Shown: in pieces, positions 1-12,114 of the stretch
Numbering within the stretch: the first letter of the stretch is position 1
Layout: each line of letters starts with the position of its first letter
Source: Odiellus spinosus
Taxonomy: Eukaryota > Arthropoda > Arachnida > Opiliones > Phalangiidae
Reading direction: 5' to 3'
Assembly (NCBI GenBank): GCA_963920705.1
Contig: OY987226.1
Span: 23,114,136-23,178,135, forward strand
Length of the DNA: 64,000 nucleotides
Translations under genes and position numbers: made by a program
Notes under the pieces: model-generated
What the model saw: the letters and a program-made list of their open reading frames with translations, nothing else
Told to the model about the DNA's origin: nothing
Database searches by the model: none

Positions 1-157
1 TGGAGATCCTGATATCCTCGCATATAAGGTCTATCGACCAATCGAATGTGATTGTAAGTCTCGCGGAGAATTTATTTCTAGTTTAATATTTGTTTTGCAA
101 ATTTTTTATTAAGGAATCAATAAAAAAAATCACATGTTATTAGGTTTCACTCTCCCT
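1..157. mobile_element. Right part of a TTAA-flanked MITE, cut by the window edge
   Basis: The right end reads ...CACTCTCCCT followed by TTAA (158-161), the same terminus as the complete element at 36473-36905. The internal stretch resembling 'aaggtctatcgaccaatcg' and 'tttatttctagtttaatatt' is also shared with that element. The left end lies outside the window. TTAA target choice is typical of piggyBac and Kolobok superfamilies; which one supplied the transposase is not visible. Confidence 0.7.
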
Positions 158-174
158 TTAAAGGAAGGTTTTAA

Positions 175-349
175 AGCAGAGTAGAGTAACTCCTAAATCC
201 CCACTTCTCTGCTACACAATTAATTTACCTTACCAAAGGCAGAAGGGATGGATTTATAAGTGTATTTGGTCCCATTGGCTCCTGCCTTTGGCAAGGCATA
301 TTCGGCGTGCATCAGGGAATAAACTTTCACAGGGGCGCCGCCAGTTGAA
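175..349. mobile_element. Small TTAA-flanked MITE, AGCAACTGGC family, copy 1
   Basis: The element lies between TTAA at 171-174 and TTAA at 350-353. Its inside carries the palindromic pair 'ccttaccaaaggcag' / 'ctgcctttggcaagg'. The same pair and the same end (CGCCAGTTG) recur in the better preserved copy at 20165-20357 and, more weakly, at 7505-7626. It has no coding capacity. Confidence 0.7.
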
Positions 350-353
350 TTAA

Positions 354-3300
354 ATATTGTGGTCATGGTTTTACAATGTAGAAAAATCAAATAGTGTATG
401 ATAAAGATCATAAAAGTACTGGAACTGGGAGGGAAAAAGAGGATTCTTTGATATTATTTTCTTTTTTTCCCTAGGGTTACTTATATTATTCTTCCTGTTT
501 GGGAAATTTTCTAAATATGATAATTTTGCCTTTATCTTCTACTTGAATAAATAAACTTTATTCTAAGTTTTTATTTCTTGATTTTCAAATCTAAGATCAA
601 TCCGTCTTAGAAATCGCAGGTCATTTTCTTTTTATAAGAAAGTGGTAGAGTCTCTTAGAAAGTTATAAAAGTTTCTATAATGTCGCGATATATCCAGGGA
701 AAGTACAACTTCCCAGCAGGACCCCTGTTGCATTACAAATAAGAATTCAGATGGACATTTAAAACATTCTGTGGGTCGCTCTTTAATTCACATTTAATTA
801 TTTACGGGTTCAAAACTCACTTGGCAGTAAAAATTGCTCTGTCCGAGTCCTCTCTAATTTAGCGAAAAATCCCAACCTCTAAAATAATCTGTTGTGGATA
901 TGCATCCGTGAATACGAGCCTTAAGGCTCATACAGGCTTCATACCTATTTTAGCAGCTTTTAGAAACTCAATTTCTTCGTATACATGAAGGAGAGATGTT
1001 ACTACTGGAGTAGTATATACCATGCCAATTGTTTTGATGTGTAACACACAAATCTGTGTAAGGGTTGGTTCGTACAGTTTTAGTGCCTTCTAGATAAATG
1101 AATAATTTTAAAGCCCGTCTGCTAAATTTCCAAGTTCAAATTTGATAAGATCATAGCAGGAACGTAACAGTTGAGCGCAAATAACTAAATATGGTGAAAT
1201 ATCGTTGTTTTAGTTAATGAAAGAGTGGCTCAAGATACAGATAGAATATCCACTGTGCGAAAAGGAAAGTGTCTCTAAAATATGAGTTTCTGCAATTAAT
1301 CAAGAAACAGTAACTGTATAGAGTTTAAAATCTCTTCACTAGCCTGCAATTCATTTGTAAGAAAGGACCTACAGTAAAAAATCCTTATCCATTACCTTTA
1401 CCATTTGAATCGGATATGATAACTGAACAAGCTGAAAATTTAGGAAAAAGGAACAAGCAATATTGCAACAGTTCACACTTGTTCATTTTATATTGATGGC
1501 ATGGTCCCTGACCTTCTTTTTTTATTAGTGACACTATTTTAAGTACATGATTTGGCTCAGTGGTGGCAATTAACACGCTGACACAACAACCGAAATCAAG
1601 AAATGTGTGTCACTCATAGGGAACCCACTTACCACACCAGTAAAAACATCTCTCCTGCAATTAGCATGTGTGAATATGGAAACCGCCTTATCAAAAAAGG
1701 TTGGTCTTTAAATAAACCAGATATATATATATGATGTGATACAGCCTATTGTGGAATATCTGTTCCTTTAATTTCTGAGTGCGCAAAATATATCTTTTTA
1801 ACATTCTAAGGTTGTGTGTTAAAAAATGCTGAGGCTTAGCTGAGCTTACGCTAGTGCTTCGACAGGATCAAGGATTCGGGATATCCATCTTTGAACAGGT
1901 TTACAAATTAGTCGACCAGAATTATGTTAGTAAAGATATTTTATAACTAGCTGTTTTTATTTACGCTTAAACCTTGAAAATAATGCCCCTGTTTTAATTT
2001 AAAAGGCAGTTTAGGAAACCTTCCCCAGTTCGTGTACTCGATCTCCCGTGGCGAAGTTCATCAGCATTACATTCATACTCCAAGAAATGTCTAGAAATTC
2101 ACACCTAAATTACAGTACGTTTAGTTCTAATTTGAAGAATATCAATGTAAATTTAGGCAAAGTTACAGAGATTTAGCAAAATACCAAACAGTATGATTGG
2201 TATGAAAACCTCTGTTAAGTCTTCCTCGCTGAGATTAGGCAAAAAGCTTTATTATAAAATTAAGGTAAAATATATTGAAATATATTTTTAAACTTGTAAC
2301 GGACTAAATAAATAAGCAAACACTAAGGCCAATTGGGGAACCGTTAACACAAAAAAGAAAATTAATTTTAATGTAACTGAAAATAAGGATAGTTACGTGC
2401 CGAAGAATTAAAATTCACCGGAAATATATAAATAAAGACAACGATTCGATTTAACAATTTGAAAAAGATTTATTTACCAAATTTTCCATTTGACAGTTGA
2501 GAATACGACTTTTGACAGTCAGTAAAATCCATCACGTTTTAAAATATACCGCGACAGAATCTAGCACTTTAACGGAGAAAGAAAAATTGTTGTTATCCCG
2601 ACTGAGGAAGGAGAGTGTCTGACTTCTTTCGTCGGGCGGGGGGTTGGTTTTATACCCCCGCTAAAAAAATTAATACTCGTCTCGTGAAGAAAAAAAATAT
2701 ATACACAAACGATTTGAGACCGGACATAAGAAAAATGATCATTATAATGATGTGATAGGCAACTCCCTAAGCAGACGACCGAATGGGGATATTTGTATTG
2801 TGAGGGGTTTCAGACTGTTACAAACTCCTCAATCTGTACTCTAGGTTTTGTCAATTCGCTATCATAAAAAAACTTGACTCTATCCCTTAAGGAGAGAGAT
2901 CTAAGTTCCTATAAACATTTTTACAAATTAATACGATCCTCCTGCTGAGGTTCATGTGAAAGGAGTCTTTTAAATGAAAAATTACGCGTAATGTTGCCAC
3001 GTTAATATTTTTCATTTTATTTGTTTTTGACCTTGATACTTAATTTGATGGCGATTGTAGAGCTCGCGGAACTGCCTGCGCGCGACCTTATTTTACGCAA
3101 AATATTGGGAGAAAAAGGACGTCACATACACAGTTGGGTCAAGACCTTGACCTGCAAAAGGTCAAGGCAAAGAATGCTAATATTTTGGCGCAAAAATTGG
3201 GAAAGTTGTCTGCATTAGTGTTTGCTCTGTTGCAAAGTTACACTGGGAATTCTTAAGTGGCACAGGGTGGCTGCTTTCAACTTCAAAATATGGGAGTGGT

Positions 3301-3852
3301 TTGCAATGATTTAAAATGTCATCAACAATGTCTTTCCTTCCCAGAGTCCTTGGCTCGTAGTGACTAAGGGTATAAGGATAAACAAATAGATTGCGACAAA
3401 TAATATGTATGCTTTTTCGCTACTTACCCTTTTAGACAATTGATTATTTTGTCTATCCAATAATAAATAATTACTTGGACTATAACTCTTAAATTTTCCT
3501 CGCGATTGAAAAACCACTTCAAGCCTGGAAATTGACGCCATGAAAATTATGGAAATGGTTACAAGGGTCGTTTATGCCAGGACTGATCAGGGAAAACCGG
3601 AAAAGGTGGAATGATATAATATCACTGCTAGTAAAAAAAAATGCCTGCTCCTTTTTCTAAACTCATGGTATAATGGTGAATATAGGTACATAAGAATTCA
3701 CTACGTAACTTCTATCCTTTCTTGACTATATGATTAAATTCGCCCTAAAATAGGTCTTGGGAATTTTTTTTTCTGTATTTCAGCTTTTGCTTTTTCTGTT
3801 TTGAAGTTTTGTTGACAAGTCTAGAAGTTGATTTATATGTTATTTATTTTAG
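354..3852. other. Non-coding DNA, probably intron of the ERR-like gene
   Basis: I see no convincing exon, RNA gene or structured repeat here. The next upstream exon of the receptor gene would have to end in phase 2 and encode the helix 3 to 5 region; nothing like it was found, so the stretch is either one long intron or intron plus older repeats. Confidence 0.5.
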
Positions 3853-5136
3853 GTCATTGCAAACATCTGGACATGGTAGTAGCAGTCCCAATGCCGCTGT
3901 TACCTTAACATTTGCCAGTAATTGGGCACTCAACGAACAGCAAGCTGTGGACTGTGGCCTAGAAGACATTTATTTAGCGGTAGTTCAACTTATGCAGAGA
4001 CTGGACACGTTATCTTTAGCTCGTGATGAATATCTCGCTTTGAAGGCTCTACTTTTGACAAATGCTGGTCAGTGCACGGATAAAATTTAGGGGTGTGCGA
4101 GTCGATTTGAATGCAACCTAGTCATTTCAGGAGTCTATTGTTCTATTTGTTTTTTAAACCAATTTCTAAGAACATTGACTCCCCCTTCTGAGCCCATTTT
4201 TTGCACCACAAATCAGTCTCTAGACTAAAAATAAACATTGTGCACCCCAATTATTTATTGCTGTTCATCTAAGTAACCAAATTGTGTGTGATATCCTAAT
4301 TTTCCTAATGCCAATAACGCCAATGCTTGTATATAGCCGCAAAATACGAGAGTGTTAGAGTTTATATATATATTTCTTTTTTTTCTGAAGTGGTGCCACT
4401 ATAAGCCCGTCAAAGGAGAACACTAGAGATGCAGCTCTTCTAGATAAGACTTTTGGGAAAAATAGAGGGGTGGGATACTAGACCCAACCCACACGTATAT
4501 TTACTGAACAGTAGTGCGGTTTTGTAGTTTTGCTATTGAGTTTATATAGCCATTAAAATTTAGCCACTTTAGAGAGTTATTAATTTATGATACTTATTAC
4601 CAGTCAAAGCCTGCGAAACCATTGACTCCACCCCCAAAAAATCTCGAATTCATCAGTTTTTCTACTGCCTGGTTCATGTCTCAGGGGTCAAGGTTGTAAA
4701 AATGAACCCTTGGCGTAATTTTGGTATGAGTGTAAATCATTCCTGAATGCAAAATTTAACTCATTAGAACTCGACCAATCAAGTACTCGCATACCTCTAG
4801 TAAAAATTTTGTTAATGAGAACTGATTATTTTTTATACAGCTTGATAATATACTTCGTATTTATTTAATTTAGATACCCAACTAGAAAATCTAACATCAG
4901 TACAAACTTTGAGGCAACACCTTCTTTCGACACTCTACGAGTGCGTGGTTGCATCTTGTCCCCCTTCCGCGGTAGTTAATCATTACAGCGAACTGTTACT
5001 TTGCTTTCCGTTGCTAAGGCAACTAGGGACAGAAATACGATCTTTTTGGTGTCAAGTGCGGCAAGAAGGTAAAGTTTCGATGAATAAGTTGTTCGTCGAA
5101 ATGCTGGAACCTCATTTCCCTCCACGTCCAAGATAG
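3853..5136 (+). CDS. ERR: Estrogen-related receptor-like nuclear receptor, last two coding exons (ligand-binding domain C-terminus)
   Basis: Two exons, 3853-4067 and 4874-5136 (stop TAG), separated by an 806-bp GT-AG intron (donor G|GTCAGT). The first exon starts in phase 2 after TTTTAG, so the split codon plus exon reads RSLQ..., aligning with the RSL of human ERR. The exon junction rebuilds ...LLLTNAD, matching ERR ...ALANSD. Helix landmarks are clear: QLMQRLDTLSLARDEYLALK (helix 8-9), LLCFPLLRQL (helix 10-11) and the AF-2 helix LFVEMLEP near the end. This is a ligand-regulated or orphan transcription factor acting in the nucleus. The DNA-binding domain and the first part of the ligand-binding domain lie upstream of the window. 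The domain is divergent from vertebrate ERR and has a basic PHFPPRPR tail after AF-2. Family assignment is strong; orthology to ERR rather than another NR3-like receptor is inferred from these motifs only. Confidence 0.85.
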
Positions 5137-5154
5137 AGGCGTTAGCATATCCAA

Positions 5155-5160
5155 AATAAA
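5155..5160 (+). terminator. Poly(A) signal of the ERR-like gene
   Basis: A canonical AATAAA lies 19 bp after the stop codon. It is unusually close to the stop, so a more distal signal may be used instead. Confidence 0.45.
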
Positions 5161-6325
5161 ATAATTTTGATCTAGTATAGCTCCCAAAAAAAAATTTCAC
5201 TCAGTCAAATTTAGAACTCTGAAATTTAAGAGTTGCCAGATCGATACGAGAAGCGAGTGGGCTTTGATACTCAAATTAAGAGTAGCGTTTTTGGTTCCAT
5301 TTTTTGAACTTGTACAAAAAAAATTGTAGAAATATCGGTTTATATACAATCCTGGATTTATTTAGACATGCTTTTAGTTATTTTTGAAAGGTAAAATTTA
5401 TAGAATTCTTTTATTTTCTAGCATGTGTTAGGTTCAGGATTTGCTTGTTTATGTTGTATAATTAGGAAAAGTCAATGGAGGTTGGCGCGTTGGGCAGTAC
5501 CCCAATTTTTAGGCTAGGGTTGAATATATTTTACTTTTTGAAGTGTCTTACAGATTATATCAAAAAACAATGGGTAAGAAATTGTAAAATTAAGAATGTT
5601 GGGCATTTAGTTCGACTCTTAGCTAACAAAAAATGAGTTAGTCTTTGGAGAGTAAAGAAATATTGAAAACTGGGGTACTCAGGCTCGCAACCCTTGGAAT
5701 TGTATTCAGATTTCTCAAGCTTATAGTGACAAAATAATTAAAAAATGTGTTTTTCTTTGAAATCACCCTTATTTCAAAAATAAAATAATTTAAAAAATTT
5801 TGGTTTTTTCTGATATGGCAGGAAATTCGTACAGGGTTGCATTTTGGCCCGAAATCTCGCCTTCTCTTAACTTGCAGGGGCCTAATACATAAAGTTATTG
5901 CTGCACTGTGACTTCCTTTATAAAAGAAAGAGAAGTTGGTGAAAGAGGTTTCCAAGACTTCTTGAAGAAATCATAAAGGCCCCATCATCAGCTTTTGCCC
6001 CTTTAAAATCCTTTCTTTATGCACACCAAGGTTCTGCCATAGCTTTTCTCACCTACATTGGCCCTTCAAGTTTTTCATTTGTTTGTGTTTCAGCCAATGA
6101 GTGCCCGTTAGCAATGTACAGATTTTACTATAAGTAGAGTAGGTCTTGGCGAGTTTACGATTGTGGTGCAATGTAGTTGATTTTACAATTTTACAATTGA
6201 TAAAAAAAATGGGCTCCAACTAGAATTTTGAAAAAGTATTCCAAGAGGAGAGTCTAGTTTAAGGGTTTGTACAAGAAGCCGTTGACTTATAGTACACAGT
6301 GACTCAGTGAGGTAATTGGTGTAAC
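5161..6325. other. 3' flank of the ERR-like gene, no gene recognised
   Basis: AT-rich sequence without a splice-bordered open frame or a repeat I could pair. It probably contains the 3' UTR and intergenic DNA. Confidence 0.4.
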
Positions 6326-6640
6326 CAAGAATAGATTCAACACAAGAATATCGAACCTAACGCTAGTTTCGAACGGGAGGAGCTTACTAGATTTGACGTT
6401 ATATGCATTATGATTTTCACCCTGTCACGAGCTTTCGAGGGCCGCGACAGAGAGCTAGCTCTACCGGCAGCTATCCCGCAGCCTGATATCCTCCCCCCCC
6501 CCCCGCACTTATCGTAGAAAACAGCCAACCGCTTCCTGCGCACGTGACATGAGGTGCGGCGTAAGACCTCCGTAGGCTCCATCCGCTTGAGACTAGCGCG
6601 CAGACAAAGGTATAGCTCTTCCATATTCTTGTGTTGAATC

Positions 6641-7344
6641 CAGTGGCGGCGGACGGTTCTTATTTTGGGGGGGGGGGGGACATTTTTCGTTAAAGAACTT
6701 GAAAACAAGTTGCTCAAGAACAATATACCTGAAGGCTATGGTTGTACCAAGAAGGATCAGACAAGGAGAGGAAAAGTGGGGCTGCGTTGAGTTAGAGAGA
6801 GAAGAGCCAACCTCCCACTCGGTTGGAAAGGTGGATAGGAAATTCTCGAGGTAAACTGTTGTCACGTGGTCGCTAGCGTCGTCGGCTACTACGCGTCTCA
6901 TAAAGGATCCGTTTTACCCACGTGACAACAATTTACCACGAAGCAACTCTACCCCCGTCTGTCCCCCGTTCTCCCAGAGTGGGAGTTTAGGTCGACGCAG
7001 TAGGAACCGCGCCGTTCCCACTTTTCCTCTCCTTGTCTGATCCTTCTTGGTTGTACTATCGCTCTTTTACAGACGGACTCGCGTAGAAATAAATCATTTA
7101 CCTTATTTAAAGAGAGTCTCTTTATAATTTTTGTTATTATATTATATTATTTTCTTAAAATCTCCAAACAGGTTGAGATTATAGACTGATTTTTCTTATA
7201 ATTCATTGAATTCAATTTTATTCTGAGATTAATCAGAGTATTGACTGAACAATTTGGGGAGGGACACGTATATTGGTTGTCCCCACCTGGTTTAATTGAG
7301 GGGGGGACAATGTCCCCCTGTCCCCACCCGTTCCGCCGCCACTG
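6641..7344. mobile_element. hAT-like non-autonomous element with 8-bp TSD
   Basis: TIRs CAGTGGCGGCGG and CCGCCGCCACTG. The flanks GTTGAATC (6633-6640 and 7345-7352) form a perfect 8-bp duplication. The CAGTG start plus 8-bp TSD is the hAT signature. It contains long G runs just inside the TIRs and a later insertion at 6748-7049. There is no transposase; it was mobilised in trans if at all. Confidence 0.85.
6748..7049. mobile_element. CAAGAAGGATCAG MITE, copy A, 7-bp TSD (innermost of the nest)
   Basis: Left end CAAGAAGGATCAGACAAGG, right end CCTTGTCTGATCCTTCTTG, flanked by GTTGTAC at 6741-6747 and 7050-7056. The whole ~300 bp is an imperfect palindrome with CACGTG motifs and the G-rich string gggggacagacggggg in inverted form. 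It is highly similar to copy B at 30459-30750. Confidence 0.85.
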
Positions 7345-7504
7345 GTTGAATCTATTCTTGGTGTAACACTGTGTGGAAAAGTCAAAAACAAAGGAGTTAC
7401 ACATTAATCTATTTTGTCAATTCTGCTATGAAAACCTACTTTCAAAATCATATTCTAGCCTTAATAAAGACACAATTCCAGACCTTGGCCTTCCACTATT
7501 TTAA

Positions 7505-7626
7505 AGCAGGTGGTGCTTTCCTTTACCATAGGCAAGAGAGGCCTATCAGGTCCCATTGATTCCTACCTTTAGCGAGTCGGATTTGGTGAGCAGCAGGAAG
7601 AGACTTTCACAGGGGCACCATTTGCT
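7505..7626. mobile_element. TTAA-flanked MITE, AGCA family, short diverged copy
   Basis: TTAA at 7501-7504 and 7627-7630; TIRs AGCAGGTGGTGC and GCACCATTTGCT. The interior keeps 'cccattgattcctacc', comparable to 'cccattggctcctgcc' in the copy at 175-349. Confidence 0.6.
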
Positions 7627-7630
7627 TTAA

Positions 7631-10079
7631 AGCAGACGCTTTAAAGCAAACAAACTGTAAGCTATATGCCCAGAAGTATTTTTATGAAGTTTCAGGTAGG
7701 GTGAAGTAGGGTGCAATGAAAATCCTTTTACAAAATGATTGCGGGATCAATTTAGCAGGCCTGTGCATGCTCATTTCAATGCACATCGGAAGATCATGCA
7801 CAATGAAGGGAATTTTTTCCAAGGAACCGAAACTTCAAAACTGCTATGACGTAAAACACTAGATTCGATTGTGGTAGAAAACGGCTACTTAAACTGACCC
7901 AAAATAAATAAAAAAAATCGGAGCATGCACAGTCCTTCTAAAAATTCCGTAGGCATTGGCGGGACATATACCTGTAATAATGAAAATTTTAGGTTTTTGG
8001 GTATGGCATCCATTGTTGTTTAGATGGCAAGTGATTACATAAAGAAAAGTATGCCTTAGTTTATGTATGTAAAACAACTTTGAACCTAACCAGGGTTGGA
8101 TTCTTGCTGTACACTTTGGCGAAGTTAACATTTAAACCCCAAAAAAAATCTCAATATCTCTTAAATCCTAATATTACGAACAAAAAAATGACAATTTTCT
8201 GACCTCGTGTTTTCTCCTTTGGTTCCAGTAAATTTTGGGATGTAATGAATAATGCATCGAAGTTCATCTTACGTTCAATGAAATATAAATCAACTGTTAA
8301 ATGCATAAGAAATTTTTCTACATGTTTGATGGATTTTTATACCTGCAATTGTATTGCTGGATTTTCTTTTGATTTTTGCTTGGAGGTAAAGGCTTATCAA
8401 AGCTGATTACTTCGTTCCTTTCACTCCTCAAAGTGGTAGAACAACTTCAGCCCCCTGGCAAGTGGGCAAGAAGAAATATAATATCCTGGATTACAACTGA
8501 ACAAAGCAGGTTAAAGATAGCGCCAAAGGAATGGCGATTGAAACGAGAGCTTTTAGGCAAAAAAAGTGTCACTCAAACTTGATTTTCATAAGAGAAAACT
8601 TGATTTTCATAAGAGAAAACCAAGAAATAAAAATTATTTTAAAATTCAAAGAGCAAATTATTTTACCCACCAACAGAGCAGGTTTTTCATCTTAGACGCA
8701 TCCTATATACTGCTAAAACTGTCCTATTTCGAAAATTACGTGAGGTGAGCATGAGGATTGGTTTACAATAATTGTTTTAAGAAAATTGATTTACGCCTCC
8801 CTTCCCCAAATCAGAGTGTGTGATCCTCCAATCAAAAATGTTGTGTATCATATTCCTGCATGTGAAATATACCAGTAAAATTGAAAGGTATCAATAAGAG
8901 TTTCCACCCAATACCTCGTTTAATGAGCCCCCATCCAGGCAATGCTGAAAATTGTTTACCATATCACTCCCTCTCTTCTTGGGGAGAGTGCCTAAACCCA
9001 GCGATATTTCACCCTCTGGGTATCAAGCGTAAAATCGAGGCATATTTCCTCCATCTAGAGGTTTTCCCTTCATCTGTGTTGTAGCTGATGACTGATATCT
9101 TGGACCTGTGATTAAAAATAGGTATATGTTCTTGGAAAGGGGGACAACGGCTAAGGATGAAGTAAGGGTGTGTTTTAGAAGAAATGTCTGTGACTGGAAA
9201 TAGCCTCCCTTGGGATCAATTCATAATCAAACCTCTGAGTTTTTTCTGAGATTATTAATGAGAACCTTTGATTACCTGGAGTAGTTTTCCATATTTTAGA
9301 TAGTAATTGGTCTATGGGAAGGGGTAATACTGTTCCATAAATTTAGACGAACGAACATGACCAAAACATTTTATCTTTAAATTGTTTGGAAAGCTTCCTG
9401 GGTGGAAACTTCTAGTGATCAACCCCTGACTATATGTAATGGCCAATCAAAATGACTTAACTATCCCAAAAAATTAAACAATTTGCCTTTATAAAATTTA
9501 ACTCATAAATAACACAATCGTCAAAGACATTTAAAAATGAGTACCTTTTCTCTGCGAGTCACTTTCAATAGATTGTTTTAGGTATTCAGTAAAAAGGTCA
9601 TGGGGCTAGATTTGTTTATTTTACATTGGTCTTTTTCAAAAAGTATCTGTAATGGTTATAGTTTCCTAGGAAATATGGCCAATTTTCTTGTGGGGGTAGA
9701 ATTTCTTTTCAGACATGAAAGGGCAGGTCCATCGAAGTGGATGCTCTCTACTGTTGAAACTGAGCGAGGAATTGTCTTATAGAATTTTCTAGCCATCTGT
9801 GCAAGGATTTACAAAATTTGTTTGACTTCCCATTTTTTAAAGTAAGACATTAAAAAGTAACATATACGGAGATTGTTTTCCAAAATTTCCCATTTTCAAT
9901 ATAGATTGACTTTGCCTGAAATATGTTTATTGAATGACTTATGGAGGGTTTTTTACCGCAAGTGGCTGCAGTCATTTTGCAAGATGTTGGATTTTCCTGA
10001 AGTGATTGACTATGTGATATTATGTAAATCGAACGCCTATTATAATGGTAGTAATTCTATATATTTCAATATTTATAAT
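7631..10079. other. Intergenic, no gene recognised
   Basis: Only short open frames with no recognisable protein and no splice-bordered exon. A small direct duplication of 'cttgattttcataagagaaaa' occurs at about 8578-8618. Confidence 0.35.
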
Positions 10080-11377
10080 GGGTCATACCATGCAGAAACG
10101 ACCAGTCGGAACACCATGGGTCGGCGGATTTTGATGAAAATTGGTACAGAGGGTACTTTACCTATATAAAGACCAAATCTAAGTTTTCTCTGAAAAATAT
10201 TAGAAAGTTTTTTTTTTTTTTTACTACACCCTAGAAAAATCATTTTGGTACCTTTTGGAAAATATCCAATAAATACCTTAATTTCTTAACTAATTCAATC
10301 AAACTTGGAAATTATACGTAATATAGGCTGGCAAAAACGTTTAGCTACTCAATATTAGCGTAACTGTTTTGGTTCTTGAGTTACAGAGCCATATTTGCGG
10401 AAAAAAATCTTTCGGGGGTACCATTTTCCGGCCAATAGCAAAAAAGTTTTTTATTAATGTCTATAAATTTAGAGCTTGGCAAGACCTTTCCAATGATATA
10501 CTAACTTTTATGGGTATTTGATTCGCAAGTCCTACAAACTTGTTTTAAATTTCCGTTCAAATTTGGTATATTAAAAAAAAATTGGTATTTTTTATTTGAT
10601 AAATTTGAATGATAGATGGGGCTAGTGAGACTAAGATGACTTTTAGGAGTGTGTTTTAAGAGTGCAGACGATTATTTTCAAGATTCAACGATTTCGTGGA
10701 GACACCACATTTTTTGTCGAAATTAGAGTCAACAGGTAGTAAAAATGACTGACGTACGTGGAGTTTCCTATTTGTTCCATTGGTGAAATTAAGGACGAAG
10801 CTTGACATAAAACAACGCAGTGTTCTTCTTTGGGAATATATCAATTTAATGAGCTTAATGATGTTGAACAACAACTACTAGTGATCCGATCAAACACAAC
10901 TGAACAACTGATCAAAACAGTATGCCACCATCATCATGCTTTACTTTTGGGCAAGTATGAATTCTACCAAAGAAAGTGTTGCGACCCCTTTAAATCTCAC
11001 AGGAAGCCGTAACTAGTAAGTTATGCATTGAAATACCATGTATATACGTCATACGCTAAGCTTTTGCTTGCAAATGTTTCCAGGTAATCTTGAATCCCTT
11101 GTCTATTGAAGCATGAATTAATCAACCTCACAGGGATAATTCTCTTTGGTAAAATGATTGTTCGAATCGTACCCTGGTGACAAAAATTGTCTACACCGGA
11201 AGCTTCTAGCTACCTGTACACGGGGAGGGTGAAATATTGAAGGGGAAAAAACTAAAGCAGACGACGCTCTCATGGATTAATCCATTTATTTAATATTCAA
11301 CCTCACACGTGTAGACCAAAATAACTTAAAATGAACATGGAAATGTTACTTACAACAAACAATCTCCAATAAACTTA

Positions 11378-12114
11378 TGGCGAATTGCACTGGGACTTTT
11401 CGAGCGCTCCGAGAGCGCTCGCGATGAGATTTCGTGTTCCACTGGTGACCTTAGAGCGGCTCATGGCGAGATCCGCGTGTTCCACTGGCGATTTTGCTCT
11501 CGCGGAGAGCGCTCTGAGAGCAAAAATTTCGCTCCGAGATATTCGACAGATCGACGGATCTCGAGCGGTTTTCGTGATTTTTTTTATAGCGATTTCCACT
11601 GGGAAGCTCCGAGAGGACTCCGATTAAAAATGGCGGAACTAGATAGGAATAGCAAAATTCGGGCTGCGTATTTATTTTTGGAATCGTCTTCGGATAGTTC
11701 CGACGAGGAAATTGTAGCTAATCTTTTACAGCAAACATCAAGGATAGTAAAAGGCCCTAAAATAAAGGGTTATATTGAGGATGTTGTTCATTCCTACTCC
11801 GAAAATGAAGTCCTTTACGCATAGGCTTATCATTTAAAATAATTTGTTTAAAATAATTTATTCAAGGGTTATTTATTATTTCGTAAAAATGAACCATCAT
11901 CGTTAACAAAAAGTTTCTCGAACACAACATGATTCGAATCAGCCATGGCTTGCCGCGAAAAGCTTGCCTTGAGAGTCGCTCTTATAATTGAGTCGTGTTT
12001 CACTGGGAGATTCGCTCGACCACTCTCAAGCGAATTCTCGACCGATCTGTGACGTCAAAATCGAGTTCGGAGCCCTCTCTAGGAGCGCTCGAAACGTCCC
12101 AGTGGAAATCGCTA
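11378..12114 (+). mobile_element. PIF/Harbinger-like element with TTA TSD (innermost of the second nest)
   Basis: Ends TGGCGAATTGCACTGGGAC and GTCCCAGTGGAAATCGCTA, flanked by TTA (11375-11377 and 12115-12117), as expected for PIF/Harbinger (TWA targets). Subterminal CACTGGGA-like strings recur inside (about 11482, 11595, 12000), together with CG-rich 'gagcgctc' hairpins. A short ORF lies at 11630-11824. A related degenerate end occurs at about 30280-30330. Confidence 0.8.
11630..11824 (+). pseudogene. N-terminal remnant of a Harbinger-type transposase (64 codons)
   Basis: ATG in AAAATGGCGG, then an acidic, Ser-rich start (ESSSDSSDEEIV) and GPKIKGYIEDVVHSYSENE, then a stop. The pattern of an acidic leader followed by a helix ending ...YSENE just before the expected catalytic region suits the start of a PIF/Harbinger transposase. 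The rest of the protein, including the DDE residues, is missing. Inference from layout and location within the TTA-flanked element; no search was possible. Confidence 0.45.

Larger units (their letters stand above)
6326..7360. mobile_element. Non-autonomous TIR element, CAAGAA terminus, 7-bp TSD (outer shell of a nest)
   Basis: Left end CAAGAATAGATTCAACACAA, right end ...GATTCAAC (split by a later insertion) and ...GAATCTATTCTTG. Flanking GTGTAAC at 6319-6325 and 7361-7367 is a perfect 7-bp duplication. After subtracting the hAT-like insertion at 6641-7344 and its 8-bp duplication, the original element is about 323 bp with ~25-bp TIRs. Same CAAGAA start and same TSD length as the elements at 6748-7049 and 30459-30750. 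No coding sequence. Confidence 0.8.

Noticed and set aside
6337-6901. Overlapping minus-strand ORFs over 100 codons
   Set aside because: They lie across transposon ends and homopolymer runs (poly-C, poly-G) and cross insertion borders.
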